Numbered from the stretch's first letter, positions 15,930-24,746 are shown. The stretch: DNA of 64,000 bases from Streptomyces sp. WZ.A104 (GCF_002382885.1 NZ_NWVL01000011.1:1-64000); one strand, 5' to 3'. The notes: generated by a model from the letters alone, not told the origin. Translations and numbers: made by a program.

Positions 15930-16263
15930 TGGAGGCGTCCAGCAGGGACCGGCCGAACTCGATCATCTTCTTCGCGTAGTCCTCGGTCCACTCCGCGCGC
16001 TCCGCGACGTCCGCCGCCGTCAGCCGGTCGAACCGGCTCGGATCGGCGAGCTGCGCCGCCGCTATCGCCTGGAACTCCACCGACCGGTCCGTCGCCGCGC
16101 GGAAGGCATGCGTCAGCTCGGTCGCGCGGGCCAGCAGTTCCCGGGGGTCCTCCATCGACTCCAGGTCGAAGAAGTGCTCCGGGTCCGCCGTGGCCTGAGA
16201 CGGCTCGAAGAGCAGCGGCGCGGGGCGCAGCCGCTGCCGTTCGTTCCGCTCGGACTGTGTCAT
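15922..16263 (-). CDS. Conserved hypothetical protein, 113 aa
   Basis: Small, acidic and mostly alpha-helical by composition (FFDLESMEDPRELLARATELTHAFRAATD, then QAIAAAQLADPSRFDRLTAADVAERAEW). No signal peptide, membrane segment or known domain is seen. ATG 16263 is chosen at the MTQSERNE start. It is codirectional with, and 118 bp downstream of, the helicase gene, so it may be the last member of that operon. Codon usage is normal for the genome, which supports a real gene. Confidence 0.7.
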   Translation of the reverse strand: MTQSERNERQRLRPAPLLFEPSQATADPEHFFDLESMEDPRELLARATELTHAFRAATDRSVEFQAIAAAQLADPSRFDRLTAADVAERAEWTEDYAKKMIEFGRSLLDASRT

Positions 16264-16381
16264 GTGGTGTTCCTTCCTCGGACGACCTGGTGACCGGACG
16301 TGCCGGACGGCCACCCTCCATTGTCCAACCCCACGCAAGGGGGCCGGGGCGTGCGCAGGGGGCGCGGGGGCGCGCCCGTGC

Positions 16382-17716
16382 TCAGGGCCGCCACCGCACC
16401 CGCCGCTCCGCGAGGTGGGCCAGCACTGCGTGGTTGGCCTCCCAGCCGTCGGGGAACTTCACCGTGACACCCAGCTGGACCGGCTCCGTGGAAGGGTGCT
16501 CGTCCAGCAGCTCGGCCACCCCCTCCCGACAGACCACGATGCACGCGTGCCGGTGCCGCGAGGCCAGCACGCACAGGCGGCCCGTCTCCAGGTGGAAGGC
16601 GGTCGCGTCGGGGCGGCCCGACAGCGGGTGCAGGACCACCGTGACGTCGAACTCGCGGCCCTGGAGCCGGTTCGCCGTGTCCACCGCCACCCCCGTGACG
16701 CCCAGCTCGGCGAGGGCCGCCCGTACCGCCGCCGCCTGGTCGCGGTGGGCCGTGCCGACCGCCACCCGGTCCGCGGTCACCGGCACCGGCCCGTCCGCCC
16801 GCTCGCTGGTGGCGACGCCGCCCCGGTCCAGCAGCCGCCGGACCACCAGCGCCACCGCCCGCACCGCCTCGGGGTCCGTACGCGGGGTGTGCCGGGCGGG
16901 CAGCTCCAGCAGCCCCCACCCGGACTCCGCCGCCTCGTCCAGCACCCGGTCCGGGCCCGACCCGTCCGAGGCCACCCCGAAGGAGAGCGTGCGGTCCCCG
17001 TGGTCCGTACCGCTGCGGAAGGGCGTGTACGGGTAGAACGCGTCCGACACCAGCGGGGCCGCCGACGCCGGAAGCCGCCACGACACCGGCAGCCGGTGCT
17101 GCGGCAGATCCGGGTTGTGAGCGAGCAGCGTGGACACCGCGCTCGCCGACGGGTCGTAGCTCAGCCCCGCCCACTGGTCCGCGCCGACGATCGAGAACGG
17201 GTCCAGCTGCCCCGGGTCCCCGACGAACAGCGCCCGCTCGAACAGCCCGGCCACGGCCAGCAGCGCGTCCGAGCGCATCTGGTACGCCTCATCCACGATC
17301 GCGTGGCCCCACGGCTCCACGTTCTTCACGTGCGCCCACTTGGCGGCCGTCGAGATCACCACGTCGAGTCCGGCCAGATCGGCGGCCTTCGCCGATTTCG
17401 TCACGTTGTCGAGGCCGTCCAGCACCTTGTCGTACGGGTCGGAGTCGTTGCTGTGCAGCCGCCCCACCGGCAGCTCCGGCTCCTTCTCCGCGAGGCGCGC
17501 CACCAGGTCGTCGACCTGGGCGTTGGTCTGCGCGACCACCATCAGCGGGCGACCGGCGGCGGCGAGCTCCAGAGCCGCCCGGACCACCAGGGTCGACTTA
17601 CCGGCGCCGGGCGGCGAGTCCACGACGACGCCGCGCGCACTTCCGCGCAGGGTGTCGTCCAGGATCGCGCCGGTCGCCCGCGCCGCCGCCGCGCCCGGAT
17701 CGAAGACGGTGTTCAC
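16382..17716 (-). CDS. Superfamily 1 (Upf1/Dna2-like) helicase
   Basis: 444 aa ATP-dependent helicase core. Walker A is DSPPGAGKST at about 33-42, motif II IVDEAYQ near 139, motif III GDPGQLDPF near 166, motif V NRLQGREFDVTVV near 375, and motif VI in LASRHRHA near 405. The VDTANRLQGREFD stretch is typical of the Upf1/Dna2 branch. No extra N-terminal domain is present, so the protein is close to a minimal motor. It is the third gene of a codirectional set after a Cas4-like nuclease and a 574-aa protein of unknown type, separated from the latter by 55 bp. The helicase call is strong; a joint role with the nuclease in DNA end processing is inference. Confidence 0.85.
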   Translation of the reverse strand: MNTVFDPGAAAARATGAILDDTLRGSARGVVVDSPPGAGKSTLVVRAALELAAAGRPLMVVAQTNAQVDDLVARLAEKEPELPVGRLHSNDSDPYDKVLDGLDNVTKSAKAADLAGLDVVISTAAKWAHVKNVEPWGHAIVDEAYQMRSDALLAVAGLFERALFVGDPGQLDPFSIVGADQWAGLSYDPSASAVSTLLAHNPDLPQHRLPVSWRLPASAAPLVSDAFYPYTPFRSGTDHGDRTLSFGVASDGSGPDRVLDEAAESGWGLLELPARHTPRTDPEAVRAVALVVRRLLDRGGVATSERADGPVPVTADRVAVGTAHRDQAAAVRAALAELGVTGVAVDTANRLQGREFDVTVVLHPLSGRPDATAFHLETGRLCVLASRHRHACIVVCREGVAELLDEHPSTEPVQLGVTVKFPDGWEANHAVLAHLAERRVRWRP

Positions 17717-17771
17717 AGCGAGCCCTCCCGGACGGCGGCCGTCACGACAGGTCCCGTGATGAGGCTCGGGG

Positions 17772-19496
17772 TCACAGCAGGTCCTCCGGGGTCACGGGGT
17801 CGGGATGCTCCGCGCGCGTGGCGGCGTCCGCGCCCGGCGGGCCGCCGTGGGTCCACGGCGTGTCCTCCGGGTCCGGCAGCTTCGGGCCGGAGCGCTGGTC
17901 GTGCTCGAACAGGGTCCAGGCGATCCGCTCCCCGGGCTCCGGCACCGAACCGGGCGCGGGCTCCTTGCCCCGGCCCATCCGGTCCAGGATCCGCAGCACG
18001 AGCAGGACCCCGCCGTCGTCGGCCGGGCTCTCGGAACCGTCACCGGGGACCTCAGGAACGTCACCGAGGGCCTCCGGACCGCCACCGAGGGCCTCAAGAC
18101 CGCCACCGGGCACCTCCGGACCGTCACCGGGGGCCTCGGAGGCGTACCGTACGAACTCCGCCGTCTGCGGCTTGCCGTCCAGCGAGCGGTACACCTTCGT
18201 CCGCTCGCCCAGGTGCGGGCGCTCGCCCGTGCGGACGGTGACCAGCGGGCGCGGGGAGGGGCGCTTGGACTCGGTGTACGCCATTTCCACCCCGGCCACC
18301 TCGGCGAGGAACGCCTCGCCCGCCAGCCGCCGCCCCGCCAGCACCAGCGGATCGTCCAGCGCCTCCTGGGCCTCCAGCTGGGCCTGGGCGGTCTCCCGGG
18401 AGGCCAGCTTCCGCGCGGCCGTCACCGCGTCGTCGTGGCGCGGCTGCGGCGGCTCGCCCGAGCGCACCCGGTCGCGGTGGCTCGTGAACGACCAGCGGTC
18501 CCGGGTCCAGCGGTCCTCGGCCCGGGACCCCTCGGGCAGCTCCCGCAGCAGGTCGAGACCCCGCCACACCGCGTCCCAGGTCGGCAGCATGACCCGCGCC
18601 AGCAGGGAGCGGATCTCCCGCTCGGCGCCGCTCAGCTCACCGAGACGGGCATCCGCCGCGAGCCCGTCCTCGGCGGAGGCGAGCGCCGAACGGGCCCGGT
18701 CGTAGCGCTCGATGGCGGGGGCGAGGAGGCGGTTGTCGAAGTCCGGGTCGGTGGCCGGACCCGCGGGCGGGCAGAGCAGCTGGCCCGCACCGTCCCGGGC
18801 CAGCTCGGCCCGGAGCGCCGCCTCGGCCCCCGAGGAGCCGTCCGGCGGATCGATCCAGGAGAGCAGCGCGCCCAGGTGCTGGTCCTCCAGGCTGCTCTGC
18901 CCGGTCGCCCAGTGCCGGTTCAGCAGATCCGTGGTGGCCAGCAGCAGTGAGGAGCCGGGCACCCGGGCCCGCTCCCCGTAATGCGTCAGCCAGCGGCCGA
19001 GCAGCGGGACGCGCACCGGGGCCGGATAGGGCGTGTCCGGGTCGTCGTCGGCGGTCCGGCGGAAACGCATGGACCGGCCCAGCAGCCGCACGAACTCGAT
19101 GCCCGCCCGGCTCGGCACGATCAGCTGGGCCGCGTCCGTGCACAGCTCGACCTCGACCTTGGTCTTCTTGCCGGTCGCCGGATCGGTCTCGTTGCGCTCG
19201 GCGGGCTCGACGACGTCCGCGTACGCCTCGATGTGCGGAAGGACGGTCTCCGCCAGCTCGGCCAGGAACGCGAACCGCAGATCCCGGTCGCGCGGCTGGG
19301 CGACGGCCAGCAGCCTGGGCGCCTCCCGGTCCGTGCCGACCAGCGCCCCGAGCGGAGCCCCGGCCTCGCCTGCGGTGGTCAGCGGCACCAGCACCAGCGG
19401 CCGGTCCGTGAGATGGCGGTGGCGGACCGTCGCCAGCGGCTGGGCGCGGCCGGAGTCGACGGCCTCCAGCCGGGCGAGCGTGGTGATCAGCGACAT
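17772..19496 (-). CDS. Unknown 574-aa protein of helicase-nuclease operon
   Basis: I recognise no domain. The N-terminal half is mixed alpha/beta (RPLVLVPLTTAG, LRFAFLAELAETVLPHIEAYADVV), followed by a tryptophan-containing helical region (LARVMLPTWDAVWRGLDLLRELPEG near residue 300) and a KLASRETAQAQLEAQEAL helix. Residues of about 453-487 are a five-unit heptad-like repeat (Gly-Asp-Gly-Pro-Glu-Val-Pro type) encoded by a 21-bp minisatellite. There is no signal peptide or transmembrane helix, so it is cytoplasmic. Its start overlaps the nuclease stop by ten bases, indicating translational coupling. Its place between nuclease and helicase suggests a bridging or regulatory subunit; this is inference. 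Confidence 0.75.
   Translation of the reverse strand: MSLITTLARLEAVDSGRAQPLATVRHRHLTDRPLVLVPLTTAGEAGAPLGALVGTDREAPRLLAVAQPRDRDLRFAFLAELAETVLPHIEAYADVVEPAERNETDPATGKKTKVEVELCTDAAQLIVPSRAGIEFVRLLGRSMRFRRTADDDPDTPYPAPVRVPLLGRWLTHYGERARVPGSSLLLATTDLLNRHWATGQSSLEDQHLGALLSWIDPPDGSSGAEAALRAELARDGAGQLLCPPAGPATDPDFDNRLLAPAIERYDRARSALASAEDGLAADARLGELSGAEREIRSLLARVMLPTWDAVWRGLDLLRELPEGSRAEDRWTRDRWSFTSHRDRVRSGEPPQPRHDDAVTAARKLASRETAQAQLEAQEALDDPLVLAGRRLAGEAFLAEVAGVEMAYTESKRPSPRPLVTVRTGERPHLGERTKVYRSLDGKPQTAEFVRYASEAPGDGPEVPGGGLEALGGGPEALGDVPEVPGDGSESPADDGGVLLVLRILDRMGRGKEPAPGSVPEPGERIAWTLFEHDQRSGPKLPDPEDTPWTHGGPPGADAATRAEHPDPVTPEDLL
18036..18140 (+). repeat. In-frame 21-bp minisatellite, five copies
   Basis: Five adjacent 21-bp units of the type ACCGTCACCGGGGACCTC begin at 18036, 18057, 18078, 18099 and 18120, with a few substitutions each. 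They encode seven-residue repeats in the 574-aa protein. Copy number could vary without changing frame. Confidence 0.9.
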
Positions 19497-20755
19497 CCGG
19501 CCGCCCCTTCCAGGGACTGTCCCCGCCCACGGAGCGCCGCCGCGCTCTCCAGCGCCTCGGCGCGCAGCGCGGCGGCCCGGCGCAGGGCCGCGACCGTCGG
19601 ATCGTCGGGGTCGCCCTCCTTGCCCGCGGCGGCCGCCAGCACCCCGGCCACCGTGGTCAGCCCGCCCAGCTCACCGCGCACACTCCGGCCGAGCGCCTCC
19701 ACAGACCCCTCGGCCCGGGACTTCGCCCGGCAGTGGAACGCAAGCTCACAGGCGGCCAGGCACTCGGGCGCGTAGGCGGCGGTGACGGAGGAGACGGCGG
19801 TCTCCAGCTCCTGCGGCGAGCACGCGGGATCGAACGTCGTCCCCGCGGGCAGGGCGTCCGCGAGGTCCTCGATCCGGGTGAGCCGGGTCAGCTGGCGGCG
19901 GGTGACGGCCCGCTGCTTGCGTACGTCGACGACGGAGGCCGTCGGCAGGTTGGAGAAGTCCTTGGGGCAGACCAGCAGCACGCGGTGGCCGACCTCCGCG
20001 CCCTCGGTCACCGCCGCGACCCGCTCCAGCGCCAGCACGTACACCGCGGACTGCCGGGCCGCCGCACCGACCTTCGCGGCGTCGGCGGATGCGTCGATCA
20101 TGGGGAACGACTTGATTTCGACGACGGTCCACCGGCCGTCGGGGTGCACCACCACCGCGTCCGGCTCCAGATAGGCGGGGGAGCCCGCCACCTCCAGCGC
20201 CAGCATCGGGTGGTCCAGCAGCGCCCAGCCGCCCGCGGCCGTCGCCTCCCGCAGCGCGAGGGCGGTGCGCGCGGCGCGGCCCTCGGGGCCGGCGGCGCTC
20301 AGGTCGGGCGCGAACACGTCCGCACCCGGGGCCGCAGCGCCGTCGCCGAGGCGCTCGTACAACAGGCGCAGCAGCTCGGCGCCGCCGTCGGCCTTGACCT
20401 TCGCCTCGAACGCGTTGCCCCGCATGAAGGCGAACTGGGACTGCCCGAAGGGGGCGGGGGAGCCGAGTGCGGCGGCGAGCACGCCCTTGTCCACCCCGGC
20501 ACCGTCGAGCAGGGCACGCCGCTTGCAGCCGGGGTTCGCGGCGAGGGCGGCCAGTGCGCGGGCGTCGAGCGGATGCGGTGCTACGGAGGGGCCGCGCAGC
20601 TCAGCGAGCCGCTGCCGGAGCGTCGTCGCTCGCGGCCGCGTCGGCGGCGGCTCGGGCTGCCGCGCCTCCGACTGCCGTGCCGGGGGGATCTGCGGAGGAG
20701 GTCCGCTGGCCGGGGATTCGCTCACCCGGCGAAGTCTCGCACCCGGCACTGACAT
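19487..20755 (-). CDS. Cas4-like PD-(D/E)XK nuclease with four-cysteine (Fe-S) signature
   Basis: Up to 422 aa. The nuclease core reads FMRGNAFEAKV (RG..FE motif), then LEPDAVVVHPDGRWTVVEIKSF (Asp and Glu-x-Lys) and AARQSAVYVLAL (QxxxY), as in RecB/Cas4-type nucleases. One cysteine (NPGCKRR, about residue 77) precedes the core and three follow in ECLAACELAFHC, the layout that binds a 4Fe-4S cluster in Cas4, AddB and Dna2; the C-x3-C-x5-C spacing is slightly unusual. The start is uncertain (ATG 20755 or GTG 20725). Either choice overlaps the end of the PAP2 gene by more than 120 bp in another frame, and that part is a disordered Pro-rich leader. There is no cas1/cas2 nearby, so a CRISPR role is unlikely. 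Confidence 0.78.
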   Translation of the reverse strand: MSVPGARLRRVSESPASGPPPQIPPARQSEARQPEPPPTRPRATTLRQRLAELRGPSVAPHPLDARALAALAANPGCKRRALLDGAGVDKGVLAAALGSPAPFGQSQFAFMRGNAFEAKVKADGGAELLRLLYERLGDGAAAPGADVFAPDLSAAGPEGRAARTALALREATAAGGWALLDHPMLALEVAGSPAYLEPDAVVVHPDGRWTVVEIKSFPMIDASADAAKVGAAARQSAVYVLALERVAAVTEGAEVGHRVLLVCPKDFSNLPTASVVDVRKQRAVTRRQLTRLTRIEDLADALPAGTTFDPACSPQELETAVSSVTAAYAPECLAACELAFHCRAKSRAEGSVEALGRSVRGELGGLTTVAGVLAAAAGKEGDPDDPTVAALRRAAALRAEALESAAALRGRGQSLEGAAGCR

Positions 20756-21602
20756 CGGGGGACACGGTCGCCGGAACATCCGCGGCGGCGGTGGCCCGGC
20801 CACCCCGGAAACGGTCCGCGACCGGACGGGCGATCCGGGCCCTGCCCCAGTCCTTGCAGCGGTCGGCGAACCGGATGACGGGCCTGGTCAGGAGGGCTCC
20901 GACGGCCATCACCGCGGCGCCCGCGACAGCGTCCAGGAAGTAGTGGTTGGCGGTGCCCATCACGATGATCGTGGTGAGCAGCGGATAGGCGATTCCCGCC
21001 GCCCGTACGAGGGGGTGGCGGCCGTGCCGCCACAGCAGGATTCCGCACCAGATCGACCAGCCGACGTGCAGGCTCGGCATCGCCGCGTACTGGTTGGTCA
21101 TCCCGCTCAGCCCGCGCGGCGCGCTCGCGCCCTCGCCCCACCAGCCGTAACTGCTGTACTGCGCCATCGTGTCGACGAAGCCGTGGCTCGCGTCCAGCAG
21201 CCGGGGCGGGCAGGTCGGCATCAGCGTGAAGCCGACCAGGCCCAGCAGCGTCGAGTTCATCAGCCAGACCCGGGCCGCACGGTAGGAGGCCGGCCTGCGC
21301 CGGAACAGCCAGACGAGGACGGCCGGGGTGACCACGTAGTGCAGCGAGGCGTACGCGAAGTCGGCGGGTATGCCTATGGACGGGGTGGTGGTGAAGAGCC
21401 GGTTCAGCGGATGCTCGGCGTTCAGGAACAGTGCCTGTTCGAGCCGCAGGATCGCCAGTCCGTTGCCGACCGCCGTCGACACGTCGCCGTGCACCAGGAG
21501 GCGGCCCACCGAATACAGCGCGTACACCACCGCGATCAGTGGCAGCTCCGTCCACCAGCGGGGCCGATGACCAATCGCGAGCGGCGCGGTGGCGTGCGGC
21601 AT
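20601..21602 (-). CDS. PAP2-family membrane phosphatase
   Basis: 333 aa integral membrane protein with about six transmembrane helices. Conserved acid-phosphatase motifs appear as AMPSLHVGWS near residue 180 and GTANHYFLDAVAG near residue 230, giving the catalytic His pair, as in the PAP2_3 / inositol-phosphorylceramide-synthase-like branch acting on lipid or polyprenyl phosphates. ATG 21602 has GGAGAG upstream. The last 80 residues are a disordered Ala/Pro-rich cytoplasmic tail. That tail is encoded in the stretch that overlaps the nuclease gene in another frame, so the tail may be under unusual constraint. Confidence 0.87.
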   Translation of the reverse strand: MPHATAPLAIGHRPRWWTELPLIAVVYALYSVGRLLVHGDVSTAVGNGLAILRLEQALFLNAEHPLNRLFTTTPSIGIPADFAYASLHYVVTPAVLVWLFRRRPASYRAARVWLMNSTLLGLVGFTLMPTCPPRLLDASHGFVDTMAQYSSYGWWGEGASAPRGLSGMTNQYAAMPSLHVGWSIWCGILLWRHGRHPLVRAAGIAYPLLTTIIVMGTANHYFLDAVAGAAVMAVGALLTRPVIRFADRCKDWGRARIARPVADRFRGGRATAAADVPATVSPDVSAGCETSPGERIPGQRTSSADPPGTAVGGAAARAAADAAASDDAPAAAR

Positions 21603-21844
21603 CCGGTAGCTCTCCCCATGTTCATGCGGCCGACGGCGAGCGTTCAACCGTACGGCGGCACAGTGCCGCCGATTCCCCCGGGGGTCCTCTTCCGGACGTC
21701 CCGTACGCAGCGGTCCCCGCCGTGGTCCGTGGCTTCGGTGGGACGGCTGCTCAGGATGGGACGTAGGTACGGTCCCGGAGGTTGCCTGCGCGTGCCGTAC
21801 GGGATGATGGAACCCCCAGCACCAGCGTTCCAGGGAGAGCCGTT

Positions 21845-22441
21845 ATGGCACCGCGCATCCTGCTTGCCCGGCATGGCCAGACCCAGTGGTCGGTCCAGGG
21901 CAACCACACCGGCAGGACGGACATCCCGCTCCTGGACACCGGCCGCGAGGGCGCCAAGCTGCTCGGCGAGCGGCTGCACCGGGCCCCCTGGGCGGGACTG
22001 CCCGGTGTCGAGGTCCGCACCAGCCCGCTCGTCCGGGCCGCCGAGACGTGCGAGCTCGCCGGGTTCGGGGAGCGGGCCGAGACGTGGGATGCGCTGATGG
22101 AATGGGACTACGGGGCGTACGAGGGCCTCACCCCGGCCCGGATCAAGGCGGACCGGCCCGACTGGCTGATCTGGCGTGACGGGGTCCCGGACGGGGAGTC
22201 CGTCGCCGACGTCACCGCCCGCGCGGACGAGATCGTCGCCTGGGCGCGGTCGGCGGACCGGGACGTGCTGGTCTTCGCCCACGGCCACATTCTGCGGGCC
22301 CTGGGGGCGCGGTGGCTGGGCGAGGACCTGTCCTTCGGCGCCCGCATCCGCCTGGAGCCGACGTCACTGTCGGTCCTCGGCTGGGCGTACGGCCGGCCGG
22401 CCGTGGAGCGCTGGAACGACACGGGGCACTTGGAGCGGTAG
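21845..22441 (+). CDS. Histidine phosphatase (phosphoglycerate-mutase-like)
   Basis: 198 aa. The catalytic RHG motif is in [11 protein letters not shown] near residue 8, the second His in [10 protein letters not shown] near residue 142, and the conserved Arg/Glu in [11 protein letters not shown] and [12 protein letters not shown]. It removes phosphate from a small phosphorylated metabolite; the substrate is not determinable (such proteins are often annotated as acid phosphatases or broad-specificity sugar phosphatases). ATG 21845 has GGGAGAG eight bases upstream. It converges with the XRE regulator; the 131-bp gap between them carries a 20-bp direct repeat. Confidence 0.9.
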   Translation: MAPRILLARHGQTQWSVQGNHTGRTDIPLLDTGREGAKLLGERLHRAPWAGLPGVEVRTSPLVRAAETCELAGFGERAETWDALMEWDYGAYEGLTPARIKADRPDWLIWRDGVPDGESVADVTARADEIVAWARSADRDVLVFAHGHILRALGARWLGEDLSFGARIRLEPTSLSVLGWAYGRPAVERWNDTGHLER

Positions 22442-22478
22442 GCGCTGGGGGCGGCGGTGCCCGCTGCCCGGAGCCCCT

Positions 22479-22550
22479 CGGACGGGCTGACCACGCGCCC
22501 CGCAACGGCGGCGGGGGCAGCCGCCCGGTCCGGACGGGCTGACCACGCGC
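22479..22550 (+). repeat. 20-bp direct repeat in convergent intergenic region
   Basis: CGGACGGGCTGACCACGCGC occurs exactly at 22479-22498 and again at 22531-22550, with a related CCGCTGCCCGG/CAGCCGCCCGG upstream of each. It looks like a small duplication between two converging genes, and no further function is visible. Confidence 0.85.
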
Positions 22551-22572
22551 ACCGCCGGAAAGCTCTCACCGC

Positions 22573-23973
22573 TCACCGCACCACCGCCGACCCCCCATGC
22601 CGGGTCAGGAACGCCGTGACCGGGGGCGGCCCGCCCCGGGATTCCAGCACCCGTGCCGCCCCCGCCAGCATCCCCCGGATCCGCGAGGACCGGACCCGGG
22701 TCAGCAGGTCCAGGACCTGGTGCCCGGTCGCCGCCGCCTCGTCCACCCGCCCCGCCCGGGCCAGGTCGCCCGTCAGCTGGGCCCGGTACAGCGCCAGGTT
22801 CCGGGTGAAGTGCGCGTCCTGGAGTGCCGTGGCCCGGCGTCCGTGCCGCGCGGCACGGGACCAGTCGCCCAGCGCCGACCAGCACTGCGCCTCCAGCAGC
22901 TCAAGCTCCGCCTCCCGGAAGAAGCTCATCCACTCGGGGTCCCCGGCCGCGGGCCCCCGCTCGAACGCCGCCCGCGCCCGCCCGATCGCCAGGTCGCACC
23001 CCGTACGGTCACCGAGCCCCGCCCGGCCCCCCGCCTCCCGCAGCGCGAGCAGTGCCAGCAGCCGGGGCGAGCCCAGCGTGCGGGCGGCCCGCTGTCCGGC
23101 CTCCGCCGCCCGTACCGCCTCCCGCGGCCGCCCCGCGTCCCGGGCCAGGAACGACGTGTTGCAGAACGCGTGCGCCTCAAGGCCCGCGTCCCCGGCCAGC
23201 CGGGCCGTGGCCAGTGCCTCCGCGTAGTGCGAGCGTGCGTCGTCGAAGCGGCCCGAGTCATGGGCCAGCCAGCCCACCGAGATGGCCAGCTCGCCCGCTC
23301 CCGCGTGCAGCCGGTCCGCGGTGGCGCGCCGCGCGGTGGTCCCGGCGTCCAGCAGCTCGTAGGCCGCGCGAAGCGGCTGGGCGGCCCGCCGGTACAGCCC
23401 GTCCGCGCCGTGCCGGTCGTCCAGCAGCCGGATCTGCCGTACGGCCTTCTCGACGGCGCTCACCTCCGTCTCGCCGACCCGGCGCTGCGCGGGCAGGGAG
23501 ACCCGGGTGGCGGCGGAGGCGGGCGCCTCGCCGAGCCCCAGTGAAGCGGCCGCCACCGTGGCGGTGCCGCTCGTCATGAATACGCGACGCAGCACGTCGC
23601 TCTCCTCGTCGGTTTCGTGGATGTCGCTGTGAAGCGCGAGTGGGGACACAGGTACGGACACGGGCGCGGGCGGAGGTTCGGGCGGGGGCTCGGACACGAC
23701 CCGCGCCCCCCTTCCGCGTACGGTCTCGCGGGCCGAGAACCCCAGGTCGGCCAGGGACGCCCCGGGGAACATGTGCAGGAAGACCCGTTCGTAGGCGTAG
23801 TTGGGGCAGCGGATCTCCCCGGACTCCACGCGCCCCACGTAGCGGGCGTCGCACGCGACCTGCTCCCCGATCTCCCGCGCCGCTCTGCGCACCGCCGCCG
23901 CGAACTCCCCGGCGGAACGCTGACCGCGCAGTCGGCGGAAGGCGAGGTTGGGAACTGCCCCTGTCGACCCCAT
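22573..23973 (-). CDS. XRE-type regulator with TPR-like C-terminal domain (NsdA-like)
   Basis: 466 aa. The N-terminal helix-turn-helix is at about residues 15-75 (EFAAAVRRAAREIGEQVACDARYVGRVESGEIRCPNYAYERVF), followed by a Pro-rich linker and a helical repeat region of about residues 190-450 rich in ARxAGD/AEAGQRAAR motifs, as in TPR-type regulators of the Streptomyces NsdA/NsdB group that repress development and antibiotic production. ATG 23973 has GAGAGGGG upstream. It diverges from a small conserved gene. The effect on secondary metabolism is inferred from the family only. Confidence 0.8.
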   Translation of the reverse strand: MGSTGAVPNLAFRRLRGQRSAGEFAAAVRRAAREIGEQVACDARYVGRVESGEIRCPNYAYERVFLHMFPGASLADLGFSARETVRGRGARVVSEPPPEPPPAPVSVPVSPLALHSDIHETDEESDVLRRVFMTSGTATVAAASLGLGEAPASAATRVSLPAQRRVGETEVSAVEKAVRQIRLLDDRHGADGLYRRAAQPLRAAYELLDAGTTARRATADRLHAGAGELAISVGWLAHDSGRFDDARSHYAEALATARLAGDAGLEAHAFCNTSFLARDAGRPREAVRAAEAGQRAARTLGSPRLLALLALREAGGRAGLGDRTGCDLAIGRARAAFERGPAAGDPEWMSFFREAELELLEAQCWSALGDWSRAARHGRRATALQDAHFTRNLALYRAQLTGDLARAGRVDEAAATGHQVLDLLTRVRSSRIRGMLAGAARVLESRGGPPPVTAFLTRHGGSAVVR

Positions 23974-24226
23974 GGCCGGCCCCTCTCTGGTGCGGCCGGG
24001 TTCCTGTTTTCCGGTGTCCCGGCGGAGCAAGAACGTACCTGCTGTGACAGGACACACACGCAGCGTTTCTTCGCAAAAGGGGCATCTCTCCCTTGATCCG
24101 CCATGAACTGCCACCCTTTGCGGCGGTGTGGGCCCGTAGCCCTTGACGCACCTGTGCCGTTGGTCCATGTGGAGACGGAGTGCGGCTCCGTTCGGCGATG
24201 ATTCGGCGATGAGAGGAGAGGTTCCC

Positions 24227-24670
24227 TTGTTGCATCTCGGCCGGGAGACCGGCTCATGGACGACCGCGACAACATGCCCGGCGGTCCCGGTGGCCCCGGG
24301 GAGGAACCCGGTGCCGGAGCACGAGTCCTGCGACCTCGTCACGGTCCCGGCGCGGCAGGGCCTGGAAGCCGTCGACATCCTTCGCCGCGGTGCCGACCAC
24401 GAGGCCGTCGGCCCGGTCCTGCACGACGGAGCCTGCGACACCCTCGGCTTCCTCGTCCCACCGGGCACCGCCGACGCCTGGGACGTACCGGGCAGCGCCT
24501 GTACGAGGACGGACGGCCGCGGGCTGCGCGTCCCCGCCGAGCCGCCCGTCTCCGGCACCGGCTGGCTGCTCCCGCCCGCCAAGGGCACCCCGGTCACCGA
24601 CCCCGCCGCACTGCGCGCCGCCCTCGACCAGGCGGCCCGGCTGATCGAGGCGGCCGACAACTGCTGCTGA
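24227..24670 (+). CDS. Small conserved actinomycete protein, unknown function
   Basis: About 147 aa. Not recognised with confidence. Conserved-looking segments are CDLVTVPARQGLEAVDILRRG, VGPVLHDGACDTLGFLVPPGTADAWDVPGS and TRTDGRGLRVPAEPP, plus a C-terminal helix ending in IEAADNCC. The layout (GPV, PPGTA, LRVP, WLLPP) loosely parallels the 229-aa protein at 14988-15677, so both could descend from a primase/polymerase-like fold. TTG at 24227 or 24230 follows AGAGGAGAGG; an ATG at 24209 has no ribosome binding site. It lies divergent from the XRE/TPR regulator, a pairing that suggests functional linkage. Confidence 0.6.
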   Translation: MLHLGRETGSWTTATTCPAVPVAPGRNPVPEHESCDLVTVPARQGLEAVDILRRGADHEAVGPVLHDGACDTLGFLVPPGTADAWDVPGSACTRTDGRGLRVPAEPPVSGTGWLLPPAKGTPVTDPAALRAALDQAARLIEAADNCC

Positions 24671-24746
24671 GCCCATAATGGCCGCACGGGCGGAACACTC
24701 CGCCGCGGCCGGTGACCCGGGCCCCCACCAGCGAGGATCAGCGAAC

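Noticed and set aside
19487..20755. Nuclease as a CRISPR Cas4
   Set aside because: No repeat array, cas1 or cas2 in the window; the context is a helicase operon.
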